From: Nematostella vectensis
Lineage: Eukaryota > Cnidaria > Anthozoa > Actiniaria > Edwardsiidae
Length of the DNA: 64,000 nucleotides
NCBI RefSeq assembly: GCF_932526225.1
Contig: NC_064040.1
Location: 10,007,856-10,071,855, forward strand
Reading direction: 5' to 3'
The translations under genes were made by a program, and so were the position numbers. Positions 21,301 to 31,538 of this stretch are shown one piece after another (within the stretch, counting starts at the first letter, position 1; each line of letters begins with the position of its first letter). The notes below the pieces were generated by a model. The model saw only the letters and a list, made by a program, of their open reading frames with translations. It was not told the DNA's origin and did not search any database.

Positions 21301-23223
21301 CTACAGCTTCCTAGGAGGTTACAATAAAGATTACTACAGAAAATACTGGAAACTAATTGTATGATTCAAATACATCTCAATTCAGTAATGTAAGCTAGTA
21401 GCACCCACCAGGCCGTTAAGATTTTTAATGTTGTTTCGTCCTAATGATAGGACTTTCAGATTTTCTATGAAGCAAAAGTGAGATTTAGGTTATTCAACTA
21501 GACACAGTACAAAAGACTTGAAGTACAAAAAAGGAAAGAGAGATGGGGGGATTGGGACAACCTTTGACAAACATAGAATAATAATCTAAATTAAATACTA
21601 TCTACTGGCTTTACTGTTAAAAAAATCTACTGGTTAGTTGGAATATATCTTTAGCGGTGGATGATGTTATTCACTTACTTAGACCATTGAGATTTGCAAT
21701 CTTTTCAATGCAATTGGTTGAGAGTGATAGCTTTCTGAAAAAGTGGAGAGTATAAGTGAAACATGGACATTTTACTTATATTTCTTGCTTAAGAACTACC
21801 ACTGACTACATATGATGGAAGGAAAAACAGACTTCACACATAGTTCAATCCCATATTTTACAAGATGTCAAAGAGAAGGGTGCAAGATTTGCAAAATTGA
21901 CTTCTAGTAGCATGACATGGGGCCAAGACCACTCTTAAGTCCTTTTGAAGTAACTTAACATTATCACAAACAACTTTACAAAATGTAAAATTGAATGTTA
22001 CAATTAGTAGCATATTTAAACATATGACATTATCAAATGGGTTTCACATGCAGCTCCCTGCAAGTCTTGTTCAAGAGTGCTCAACAAAATTTATATTATA
22101 GCATGTAAACATGTAAACACTGTGTCATTGAAAATAAGACTACCAGCCAATGTTGCTGGCCGATTCTTTACACCCCACAATACTGCTAATACTGATATAT
22201 ATGATATATATGATAGGGTAATTTAGACCTAAGATTGCACCAACACAATTGCAGTGCACACATTCAAATGATGAAATGATGAAATGTCATGCTGAAATTG
22301 ATGTGACACTGCCAGGAATATCAAGCAGTCCTATCATAATAGAGAGCTATAGTAGGGACTACTTTGAATCTTAGTTGATCTAAGTTTCATTTGGCCCCTG
22401 GCCGGCGGAACCACCATTCTTTCCACTATTTTTTTAAATTTTGATTTAAGTTTTATTTGAACTAATAAAAAATATCTTCCATCCCCTACTCACCAATCTG
22501 CACTGCCTACTCTGAAACTTAATAAAACCCCTGCACTTTTTTTAGAAAAAAAATAAACAAGTGCAAATGGCCAATGGTAAATGTCAGGTTTTTATCTATC
22601 TTAGAACTGTCATTCGCCATTTGCACTAATAGAGTTTTCTGAAATAGGTGTAAATCATGTTCTACCAATCCAGGCCTGTTGACGTGACATATAACTGCAG
22701 GGTTTTTTTTTCAAACTTACTCGCAATTTGACAAAGTAGACAGGGAGGCATCCATCTTTTCTACAGGAGGCATTTGGGCAATAAGTTTGATCTCTTTTGA
22801 CTCTGACGCCTTCGCTCCATTTTTTTCCTCCTAAGAATATCAATAAACAACACCAACATTTTGTTTTCGTTATTAGAAAATCGGTAACTCCGGTAAATTT
22901 ACTTGATTATCGAAGGTTAACAACGGAACTTCAGTTTACGATTTAATCTGCGATGTTTGCAGAATAATATAAAAAGGAATTATTTATTTTGGCAAAATTG
23001 GTCCCTTACTGTCGGAAGAATAAAAGTAGTTGTTGATAGATATAATATAACAAAATAATAAATGGCGACAAAACAAACCATAACTTACCCATTTGCTCAG
23101 GGCATCCTTGATTGTAGTCCCTTTGGACTAAACAAAGGATTCACGAAAAAATGTTAGCTTTTAGATGAAAAAAAAAACTTAGCAAATTAGAAAAAAATGC
23201 AGTTACACAACCTCACTCACCAT
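18343..23223 (-). CDS. DNAL1: DNAL1, axonemal dynein light chain 1 (10 exons, complete)
   Basis: A leucine-rich-repeat light chain that binds the motor domain of an outer-arm dynein heavy chain and microtubules in motile cilia. Coding exons, 5' to 3': 23221-23223 (ATG only), 23089-23127, 22721-22830, 21679-21734, 21409-21464, 21221-21310, 19511-19564, 19235-19271, 18680-18766, 18343-18392. All phases match and the sum is 193 residues plus TGA; the vertebrate protein has 190. Family segments appear in order: [119 protein letters not shown] and [16 protein letters not shown], then an acidic tail. Introns after residues in the LRR units give nearly one exon per repeat. No break or missing part was seen, so the gene should be functional. 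Confidence 0.97.
19041..19221. mobile_element. Palindromic MITE in a DNAL1 intron (181 bp)
   Basis: Almost entirely self-complementary. The ends are ATGCCTAGTGCACACTA and its inverse TAGTGTGCACTAGGCAT. Inside, ATAACGACATGG words alternate on both strands around a centre near 19128 (ACATAATGTCATTATGT). No coding capacity. Confidence 0.85.
19565..21220. other. Large DNAL1 intron with low-complexity tracts and small hairpins
   Basis: Holds G-rich tracts at 19673-19730, an inverted CGGGAG-rich segment at about 19905-19995, a G tract of 26 at about 20167-20190, a hairpin at about 20430-20480 (CTGGACTCGTCACGCT against AGCGTGACAAGTCCAG) and a stronger hairpin at 20761-20830. No exon of a second gene was recognised. 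The frame 20515-20709 has no family signature. Confidence 0.5.
20761..20830. repeat. 70-bp hairpin
   Basis: TTCAATGCAAATGTATGCAAA pairs with its near-perfect inverse TTTGCATACATTTGCATTGAA across a loop of about 25 bases. Probably a very short foldback element. Confidence 0.75.
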
Positions 23224-23303
23224 TGTTGTTTTGTCGGTTAAAATGAAGGAACTTTCAGCTTTAGTTTGACAAAAACAAAGTTGTTACTGGTCTTGTGTAG
23301 ATC

Positions 23304-23415
23304 CAAGATGGCGATCACCATGGGAATAACGAAGGGGATCATGGGAAACGACAAAATGATCAAACGGTTTTGATTGGTTTATCTTATGCCAGCCAATAAG
23401 AAACTCCGTTATTTA
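23304..23415 (-). promoter_or_regulatory. Candidate DNAL1 promoter
   Basis: Within 200 bp upstream of the DNAL1 start are AAGATGGCGA (YY1-like, 23304-23313) and two CCAAT boxes in opposite orientations (GATTGGTTT at about 23372; CCAATAAG at about 23394). Inference from motif and position only; no transcription start can be fixed. Confidence 0.35.
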
Positions 23416-26400
23416 TTGTATCAACTTTGCAACAGGTAGCCCGAGCGATCTCAGTTACGTACTACGCCGTTTTTTTATTAGCCTGCTAAACAGGCCCTAT
23501 TTGCGTGAAAAACAGAGAAGCCGAGGTTAGTTAGCCCAGCTAGAATAGCCAATATTAGTTGCGCGAGCAAACAGAGGCGATGAAGATCAGATTTCCCGCG
23601 CGCCATAGGAATCCCAAACCCGAAATCCCTATTTCCGGAAAAAAAAATGGACAGCCTGTATGCAGGCTACGTTCTTATATTTGTATATGTTCTTAACGGT
23701 GTTCTGAGATTTTAGTGTTCGTAAAAGAAAAGAAAATACCAAGAGAGCATGAGATATCTTATCACTTAGGGGGAGGGGGAGGGAAGTGTGTCCGGGGTAT
23801 CCAGAAGGAGTTGGAGGAAGGGTCACCGGGAGAGAAATGCATGCTGGGGGTTGTCTGCACCAATCATGAAATTTTAAGAGAGCTAGCTATCTTATGCTCC
23901 ATTGAGTCATACAATTGCACCTGCAGTAGATATGAACTCTGACAAACCCTGTGTTTTGAAATGTAGAAACGTACTTTTTTTAGCGTCGTAATGAAAGACG
24001 AGACTTCAAACTGGCCAATCACATGTGTGATAATATGCACAACCATAGCCGAAGCAGGCCTTGAATTATTAGGGGGGAGCACGATACATAAACGATGGGG
24101 GGCATAGCCCCCCCCCCCCCCCCCAACTTGTCATTTCCTTCTAATTTTTAATTTTTTTTAAATATTGGGGGGGGGGGGTCACGTGCCCCACCTCCTGCTA
24201 CTGCCTAACAATAATAATGTTTTAATAGCACTGACAGCTGATATTCAGCAAATCATTTGATTTTGCTCCCGTTTATTTGGAAAATCGTTGTTTTCTTTGA
24301 AGATTAAATGTCCTAGGGGAGTACACATATTTTTAATCTTCTCGATGCACTTAGAATGTCATTTTGCAGTTATTTTCGGATGTGAGATAAAGTCATAATT
24401 ATTTTGCTACACTTGTGAAGCCAATTAACTGAGAGGCAAAACGTCACACCGTAATAACCTTGAATCAAAAGCGAGTTTTTTTTTGCGAAAAAGGAAACGA
24501 GGAGAAGAGTTTTGTAAGACAACTTTAATATTGTAAGTATCCTAGCCAATATTCATATGCGTTTTACAGCAAAAGTTTACACAGAATATAATGTGTAGTT
24601 TTGCATCACCAGTCGCCCTTTGAGAGAGAAATAGTCACTTTTAACTCAATGAGCCGAAAGGCTGTCAATTCGAAGCTATTTGTGGTCAATGTTTGCAAGC
24701 TTAGATGCTTAGTTCTTCTTGTGTGATAGAATAGAGGAAATTTTGATGGCTGTTAAGTCATTTTTTCTTAAACCTTACGAATGTTTTATAGAAGATGACT
24801 TGAAACAAATCATTTGGTATTCTAAGGCATTAAAATAGGCTAACTTGTAGAGATATCAGTCTTTGATGTTTTTGGCAAGTTTATTTTTTATTTATAAAGA
24901 CCTGTCTTGACCAATTTGATCTGAGAATCGAGACAAAAGTAAAATAAAATGAAAATTATGACTACTGTTTCCCTGTTCACGAGATTTGACCAAAGTCCTG
25001 GTTACTTAGCAACTAAAATATAGTTATAATCAAAGGTGAAAAAGAGTATCTTTAATGATAATAAAGCGGCCATAAATCATTGGGTAAGTGATAGCTTCAA
25101 GCGTTACTTCAGGGCACATCGTATATCTGTGTGTATTTGAGCTGTTAACCGATTTCCAATAACCAGTAAGTCTAGAAATTTAATATTTAGATCGGCCTTT
25201 CTATCAATATTTGGTATATAGCTAGATTGCACAAAAATATATATTTTCGGGAAAAAAATAATCAAATTTCCGCATGTTATAAAAATTTTCCCCAGACGTG
25301 GCTCAAACATCACCTTCCTCGATCTGCTACTGTTTAAAATGTAAATCAATAATCTTGTTTCCTGCAACAAATTCGGTTTTGCCAACGTAGTATCTACAGT
25401 TCTTTGCAAAAGTGTTAGACTTCTTTTCGATAACTTCTAGCTCATAACAATAGTAGATAATACATTTGTATGATTATCGATCTGAAAAATTCTTCATAGC
25501 GTTTTGTCAATTTGTCGCTTCAGTAGTCGTACCAAGTTTACCAAGCTTGTTCAATAAAACATTGAGTAGTTAGAAAAGTGAGGGGGGGGTGGGGGGCTGG
25601 GCTTAAGAACAAAAAAAATCATACACGATGAAAAGACAGAAAAAAATGAATATACAACGATTAAAAAAGCATGCACGTCTTGGAGACAATATTAAACAGT
25701 GCACGACGGGAACCACTTCCCCCCCTTTCACTTTTCTAATGGTTCCGTCCCTTACAGTCCCTTCCGTCCCTTTCGTTCGCCGTATATGCGACAAAAGCGA
25801 GTTCCACTTGCTTAGTGAGAGCGCGGGAAGAAGTTTAGCGATAGTTGTCTCTTTCGGATAAATAGAGCATAAATAAATTGATACTCGATCTCGTTACTAT
25901 GCATTAGTTTGAGATGAGGAGTATGATTAGCGTGTTTGCTCAACCCGTCACTACCCAAATTGCTGCATGCTATTTTTAACTAATTAAACTATATAGGGTT
26001 CTAGATTTAGCTTGGTTAGCTATCTAGGCTAGTAGATTTTAGTTAATTAGCTTTTTATGTAAGTAAGTTAGTTATTAGAGCTATGTAACTCATGATTCTT
26101 CGCAAGGTTAGCGATATTTAGTCAATTAATTGGCTGCCTAGCCAAACGCGCGTGTTGTAAGTCGTTATTGCAGCCGGTGCGTTAGACCACAAATATAGTT
26201 GGTAATAATATTTTCGTAGTCATTTGAAAATCTCACCTTTCAAGCGTGAGGAATACACTATACGGAACGTACATTAAAGACCGCACAAATAAAAGGCACT
26301 TAACAGGTTTTGTATGAGATTATGTAACAAAAATGTACCGTGAATACATTTCAAGGTCTTTCGTTAGGGACCACGCCCCTGTCTTTGCGTTGTTGTGAAA

Positions 26401-28140
26401 TAATTTTTAAAGGTTAGCGTTGACTTTCGATAAATTGGACCTACAAGTGATGAAGAAATTAGTCAAATACAGTTCACCATTAAATCTAAAACTTAAACAT
26501 CCCGTTAATTTGAACATAAATGTCTTCAGATTTACCACATACGTTTTCGGTAATTTTCTACCCGTAGCAATCGATAACTCGAAATCTCCTTTACAAGTCC
26601 TCTTTGCCATGTATGTTACCGCCCCAATTATTCCCTTAAGTATTTTCAATATGTTAATGCCCCGATCACTCGCACTTACCATCATATCTACTGCAGCAAG
26701 TCTATTTTTTATATTTTTTTATATTTACTATTCTCACAACATTTGTTTTGATAATGCAAAACATTAGACGCGCACACAATTGGCTAAGCTATAGTTTCCG
26801 TTTTCGAATTGCACTTTGAGTGAATAATTCAATTAGCATGCTGAGAGAATCAGAAAATATACCGATAAGTAGCTTGCCAATAAACAGATACGAAAATCTA
26901 GGAGATTATTCACACTTGTGATTTGTTTAAAGAAATTACGATAAAAAACCGCACTCGAGAAGTATAAATAATTAGTTTGTTTTTCTTTTTCGGAGCAAAA
27001 ACCGTAAATGTAGAATTAATGTCGATCAATCACAATTTTGTTGATCTAGCCTTTTGTAATAGCTCAGAAACATACTGGGAAATCGGAAGCGCTCTTCCAT
27101 AGGTCCAAGGGATGCTTCAGGAACAAAAAAAACCTCTCCAAGGTACGAGTCAACCATCGCAATTATTACGACTTACACTTGGAATATTATAACGATTCGG
27201 ACATTATAACGTAAACCATGGTTATGTATCAAAGTTGAAAATACTCTATCGTAAAAATACTTTAAAAAAATGGAAGCAGATGAGCGTTTAGATGCGCTAC
27301 TCTATTATCTGTTTATATTTATACTTAAAAGATTTGCTTTTAGATTAAGCATGCCTAATGCGACGCGACACGTACTTCTTTGTGCCCTGTAGAGCAAATA
27401 TGGAAACAACAGCTCTCGAGCTATTCAATTCTTGAATAAGAGGATAGTTCGGTTACCATATTTATTTTTTGGGAAAACGGGATAAAACACCTCGTATTTA
27501 TTCCACAGTTTTAGAAACTGTTTTTCTATAGCAGGTTTTCTTTTTTATGTTGTGCGGACCTGACAATAAATTAGAGTAGCGTTTATTTACAGAGGGAACA
27601 ATCTCAAGCCCGTAGCCAGGATTTTGAGCGGGGGGTTTCGTTTACCCATAAAACGGACCATTTTCTCTTAGGCAGCTCGTCCTACCTCGCAGTGTTAATT
27701 TTCGTTTATTAGAGCGGACCTTCCAGTCGAGCGGGGGAGTTCTTAAGAACCCTTCGAACTTCCCCTGCTACGGGCCTGAATCTAAACACTTTTCCAATAG
27801 TTATTTTTCTTAATGAGCTATAACATCTTTTTTTCATTTGACATTTAGTGCAGCCGTTTCATTAAGAACTCTTGTTTTCCATGTACCGTACGGATCTACG
27901 GAAATTCAGAGATTACGGTTTGACGTTGGAAGGAGTAGCGGATCATTGCCTTATGTTTTCATTTAATCATATTGTCATTAGAGATGTAAGGTTGTGTTGT
28001 GTTGCTTAGTTACGTTGTCGTCCGCTGAGGTTTAGAAAACACTCGTAAAGAAGCTGAGCACTCTAACGCTGTCTTTTTTACTCGTACTCTCGCCTATCTA
28101 ATCCCTTGCTGACCGAGTCATTGGCATGTTTCGAAATGCG
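23416..28140. other. Intergenic region between divergent DNAL1 and Kv genes, part 1
   Basis: No gene supported. A dispersed element remnant with C and G homopolymers lies at about 24040-24210; it resembles the sequence at about 36020-36130 (AAATATTGGGG..., CCACCTCCTGCTAC). A short element with inverted ends (AGCCCGTAGC against GCTACGGGC) lies at about 27605-27777. Frames of 101 codons (25104-25409, minus), 92 codons (26407-26685, minus) and 115 codons (26420-26767, plus; opposite strand of the former) have no recognisable domain. The rest is unique AT-rich sequence. Confidence 0.45.
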
Positions 28141-28156
28141 ATTAAAAACGTTAAGA

Positions 28157-28662
28157 AACTCAAAACTCTGATCACTCGAACTCAAAACCCTGATTACTCG
28201 ACCTCAAAACCCTGATCACTCGAACTAAAAACCCTGATAACTCGAACTCAAAACCCTGATAACTCGAACTCAAAACCCTGATCACTCGAACTCAAAACTC
28301 TAATCACTCGAGCTCAAAACCCTAATCACTCGAGCTCAAAACCCTAATCACTCGAACTCAAAACCCTGATTCCTCGAGCTCAAAACCCTGTTAACTCGAA
28401 CTCAAAACCCTGATAACTCTAACTAAAACCCCGATCCCTCGAGCTAAAAACCCTGATAATTCGAACTCGAAATCCTGGTCACTCGAACTCAAAACCCTGA
28501 TCACTCGAACTCAAAACACGGACAACTCGAACTCAAAACCCTGATCTCTCGAACTCAAAACCCTGGTAACTCGAACTCAAAACCCTGATCACTCGAAATC
28601 AAAACCCTGATCACACGAGTTCAAAACCCTGATAACTCGAATTCACTCGAACTCAAAACCTG
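28157..28662. repeat. 22-bp minisatellite, about 23 copies
   Basis: Unit CTCAAAACCCTGATCACTCG AA (22 bp), with substitutions such as GATAACTCG and GATTACTCG and a few one-base length changes near the right end. Intergenic. Confidence 0.93.
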
Positions 28663-29155
28663 CTAATGAAGTGAGTTCTATCCACATTTGACAAATAAAA
28701 AAAATTTAATGTTTGTTTTCCAATGAGGCACTTAAAAGGAGTCTATACATTCTGTATGTTTATTATATGAACAATTCTATTACCAATGTATATAAATTTA
28801 AATGAACAATTCTATAACTTCAACTTGCAATCAATGTATCGTAACCCGCGGTTCTTGGTAACGCATAAATGGCTAATTCCTGGTCTCTTAACGCCGTGTG
28901 AACGTTTAGAATTACATAAACAAGAATGCTAAAGCTTTCTAAACCTGTCTTTGTAATTATTTATGCTTATTTTATGATTTATTTGATACCCATGGAGCAC
29001 CGCCGGTTACGACACATAGATAATTATATATTATAAAGCAGGAAAAACAGCTAACTTCCCGCCAGATATCAAATGGTCGGTCCCTTGTACGATCGGTATG
29101 GCTGTGTAATTATCTAAATGGTCTAGGAGAGCCTGGGGCAAGCGCGTGGGAAACG

Positions 29156-29308
29156 TGATAATCAGCTCATTTTAGGGCTTCTAGAAGATTCCCTCGAACC
29201 CAAAGGTCTGTAAATACATGACAGTGATACGTGACAGTGATAAAATGACAGGGATAACGTGACAGAGATAGCGTGACAGGGATTTCGTGACAGGGATAAC
29301 GTGACAAC
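29156..29308 (+). pseudogene. Displaced copy of a RALGAPB exon end, its donor and the adjoining minisatellite
   Basis: Bases 29156-29207 repeat the last ~50 bases of RALGAPB exon 6771-6852 with very few differences (CTCATTTTAGGGCTTCTAGA, GATTCCCTCGAACCCAAAG). The copy continues through the splice donor into the intron (GGTCTGTAAATACAT...) and the first 14-bp repeat units, to about 29308. Because intron sequence is included it arose at DNA level, not by retroposition. It lies about 22 kb away in the same orientation, beyond DNAL1. It has no coding role. Confidence 0.92.
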
Positions 29309-29700
29309 TCAAACTTTAGGGTCTGGGTCTTTTTCAAAATGGAGGCCTGAAAGTAAGCATGAATTTCAGCAAGTGTACGCGGAATTTCTCGACTTACCCT
29401 GTTCTTAGAGAGAGGACAAAAGTGAAAAAAATGAAACATCAAAGCTGACTGGACATAGATTGTATGTATTGTAGTAATGAGGAATTGACCGCGCGAGCTG
29501 GAAAAACGACATTCAAAACGAAATAGTTTGATATGTATAGGAGGAGGGGGTAGGGGGTCGAGTAGCTTTGAACTGGGTTGGTGTCGTCAAAACCCAGTGT
29601 ACAAAGCATTGCACTGCTAGTGGAGGGGGAGGGATATTATTGGCATTGAATAGTTATTGCTTGTAAATGTCATTACAGTGAGGGCTGGGAAGGGGGCCCA
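29309..29700. other. Intergenic sequence between repeats
   Basis: Nothing recognised apart from G-rich stretches at about 29541-29560 and 29620-29630. Confidence 0.4.
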
Positions 29701-30000
29701 TAAGCCAAAGAACTATTTTGGTATAGCTTTGCTCTGTCTGGGGTAGGGTGGGGGCGGTCCACTGGACAAAGATCTATTATGGTACGGCTTGGCTCTGTCT
29801 GGGGTAGGGTAGGGCGGTCCAATAGACAAAGAACTATTATGGTATAGCTTGGCTCTGTCTGGGGTAGGGTGGGGGCGGTCCACTGGACAAAGATCTATTA
29901 TGGTACGGCTTGGCTCTGTCTGGGGTAGGGTAGGGCGGTCCAATAGACAAAGAACTATTATGGTATAGCTTGGCTCTGTCTGGGGTAGGGTGGGGGTGGT
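29700..30000. repeat. 60/61-bp GC-rich array, 5 copies
   Basis: The word GCTCTGTCTGGGGTAGGGT starts at 29731, 29792, 29852, 29913 and 29973, so units alternate 61 and 60 bp and form a 121-bp dimer (variants GGTACGGC/GGTATAGC and CACTGGAC/CAATAGAC alternate). It yields a spurious 124-codon minus-strand frame of Pro-rich repeats. Confidence 0.9.
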
Positions 30001-30051
30001 CAACCAGTGCCCGTTGATAGAACTTCCGCTAAGGAAAGCAAACCAATGTTC

Positions 30052-30690
30052 GAAAAGTAGAGAAACGGTAAAATATTTCTTAATCATTCAATGTTGGAAC
30101 TAGCATTTACATTCAGTCAATTGAGCAGACTTTACTTTTCAGACCAAAAAAAGAACATGAAAGTGACTTTCAATCGAGTAACTGTCAAAAGATATGTCTC
30201 TCGGAATTCATTATTCTATTTTTGAAGGTTTAAAGAAACTATTTTCAATGATATTCAAATAGGGCTGTTGATGTCAGAAAGCAAGAAACGGGCCGGGATA
30301 CGGAAATGCAAGAATAACGAGTATTGTTGAAAAGCATCATCTTCAACATTAGGTTAGGTTCTCTAACACGAGAAAAGTAGAGAAACGGTAAAATATTTCT
30401 TAATCATTCAATGTTGGAACTAGCATTTACATTCAGTCAATTGAGCAGACTTTACTTTTCAGACCAAAAAAAGAAAATGAAAGTGACTTCCAATCGAGTA
30501 ACTGCCAAAAAATATGTCTCTCGGAATTCATTATTCTATTTTTGAAGGTTTTAAGAAACTATTTTCAATGATATTCAAATAGGGCTGTTGATGTCAGAAA
30601 GCAAGAAACGGGCCGGGATACGGAAATGCAAGAATAACGAGTATTGTTGAAAAGCATCATCTTCAACATTAGGTTAGGTTCTCTAACGCG
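30052..30690. repeat. 320-bp tandem duplication
   Basis: 30052-30371 is repeated at 30372-30690 with only a few substitutions (for example AAGAACATG against AAGAAAATG), so it is recent. No coding content. Confidence 0.93.
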
Positions 30691-31538
30691 AGATTGCGGA
30701 AGGCTGAGTGAGAAGCAGAGTAAAACGCGACTTGAGAAGCGGTTATTAGTATGCGAGGAAGCAGCAGGCAGCGAATAAAAGGGGACACACTAAGCCATTA
30801 ATAACAAACGACAAGCATTGCTTTTACTGAGCATATTAAGCAGCAGGATCACGGCCTGGCCAAATGTGAGTCCATATTGCCACTAGATATTCAAGTATTC
30901 TCTACTTGTACTTTGAATGGTCACATTGAAGTCATATTGGGAGGATATTATATCTCCGATGCTCTTCTTTCCCAACAGGTTGCCAACTGAATGTGTCTAT
31001 GCATCTTTTACACGATTATGACAAGTAATCTGCTAGATTAATACTTGCTAAATTCAAATATAATGCGCGGCATGCGAGCAGTATGAATCCGAATCTCCCG
31101 GAATCCCGTTGAGTTGCAGACACACCGCTCACCATCGCATCAAAACACCCGCAGCATTTCTCGCCAGCTGCAATAGTTTCCGGCGCGCGGTATGCCAGTT
31201 TTCCAGAGCTCTGATTGGCTAAAAGCAGACTAAGTAGCGGTGCTTTCTCGCGAGAGCAGACACGGATGAGCAAAACAACCTCATGACACACCGAGACATT
31301 TAATCGCGCGCTTTATTGGCAGCTTCAAAGCTCTCGACATGCGCAAGCAAGGATTGAAACGTCCGCAGTTATAATGAGATTTCGCATTGAGTTAACCGAA
31401 ATTGAGATTCATTTAAGTCTCAGACAGCGAATAGACTTGAAATAGAATAGTTGAGTGCCCCTTAGATTAATTGCCATATATGCGTTTGCAAAAGTTCCCA
31501 GTGCTATTCTATTTCATCCGCAGGTTGTTGAATGGGAA
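30691..31538 (+). promoter_or_regulatory. Upstream region of the Kv channel gene
   Basis: This stretch is richer in GC than its surroundings near 31090-31330, with GCGCGCGG/CGCGCGC words and an inverted CCAAT box (CTCTGATTGGCTAA at about 31210). ATTTCATCCGCAG at 31511-31523 could be a splice acceptor for an untranslated first exon. Position and composition suggest the promoter; this is inference. Confidence 0.35.

Noticed and set aside
23432-23445. GCAACAGGTAGCC as an RFX X-box for DNAL1
   Set aside because: The half-sites are in the wrong order for an X-box.
26407-26767. Opposing 92- and 115-codon frames, considered as a membrane-protein exon
   Set aside because: No motif, no splice context, and two frames on opposite strands cannot both be used; no evidence to choose.
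28157-28662. Telomere- or centromere-like satellite
   Set aside because: A local 22-bp minisatellite of about 23 copies with no known telomere motif.
29713-30087. Proline-rich 124-codon minus-strand frame
   Set aside because: Comes from the 60/61-bp GC-rich array.
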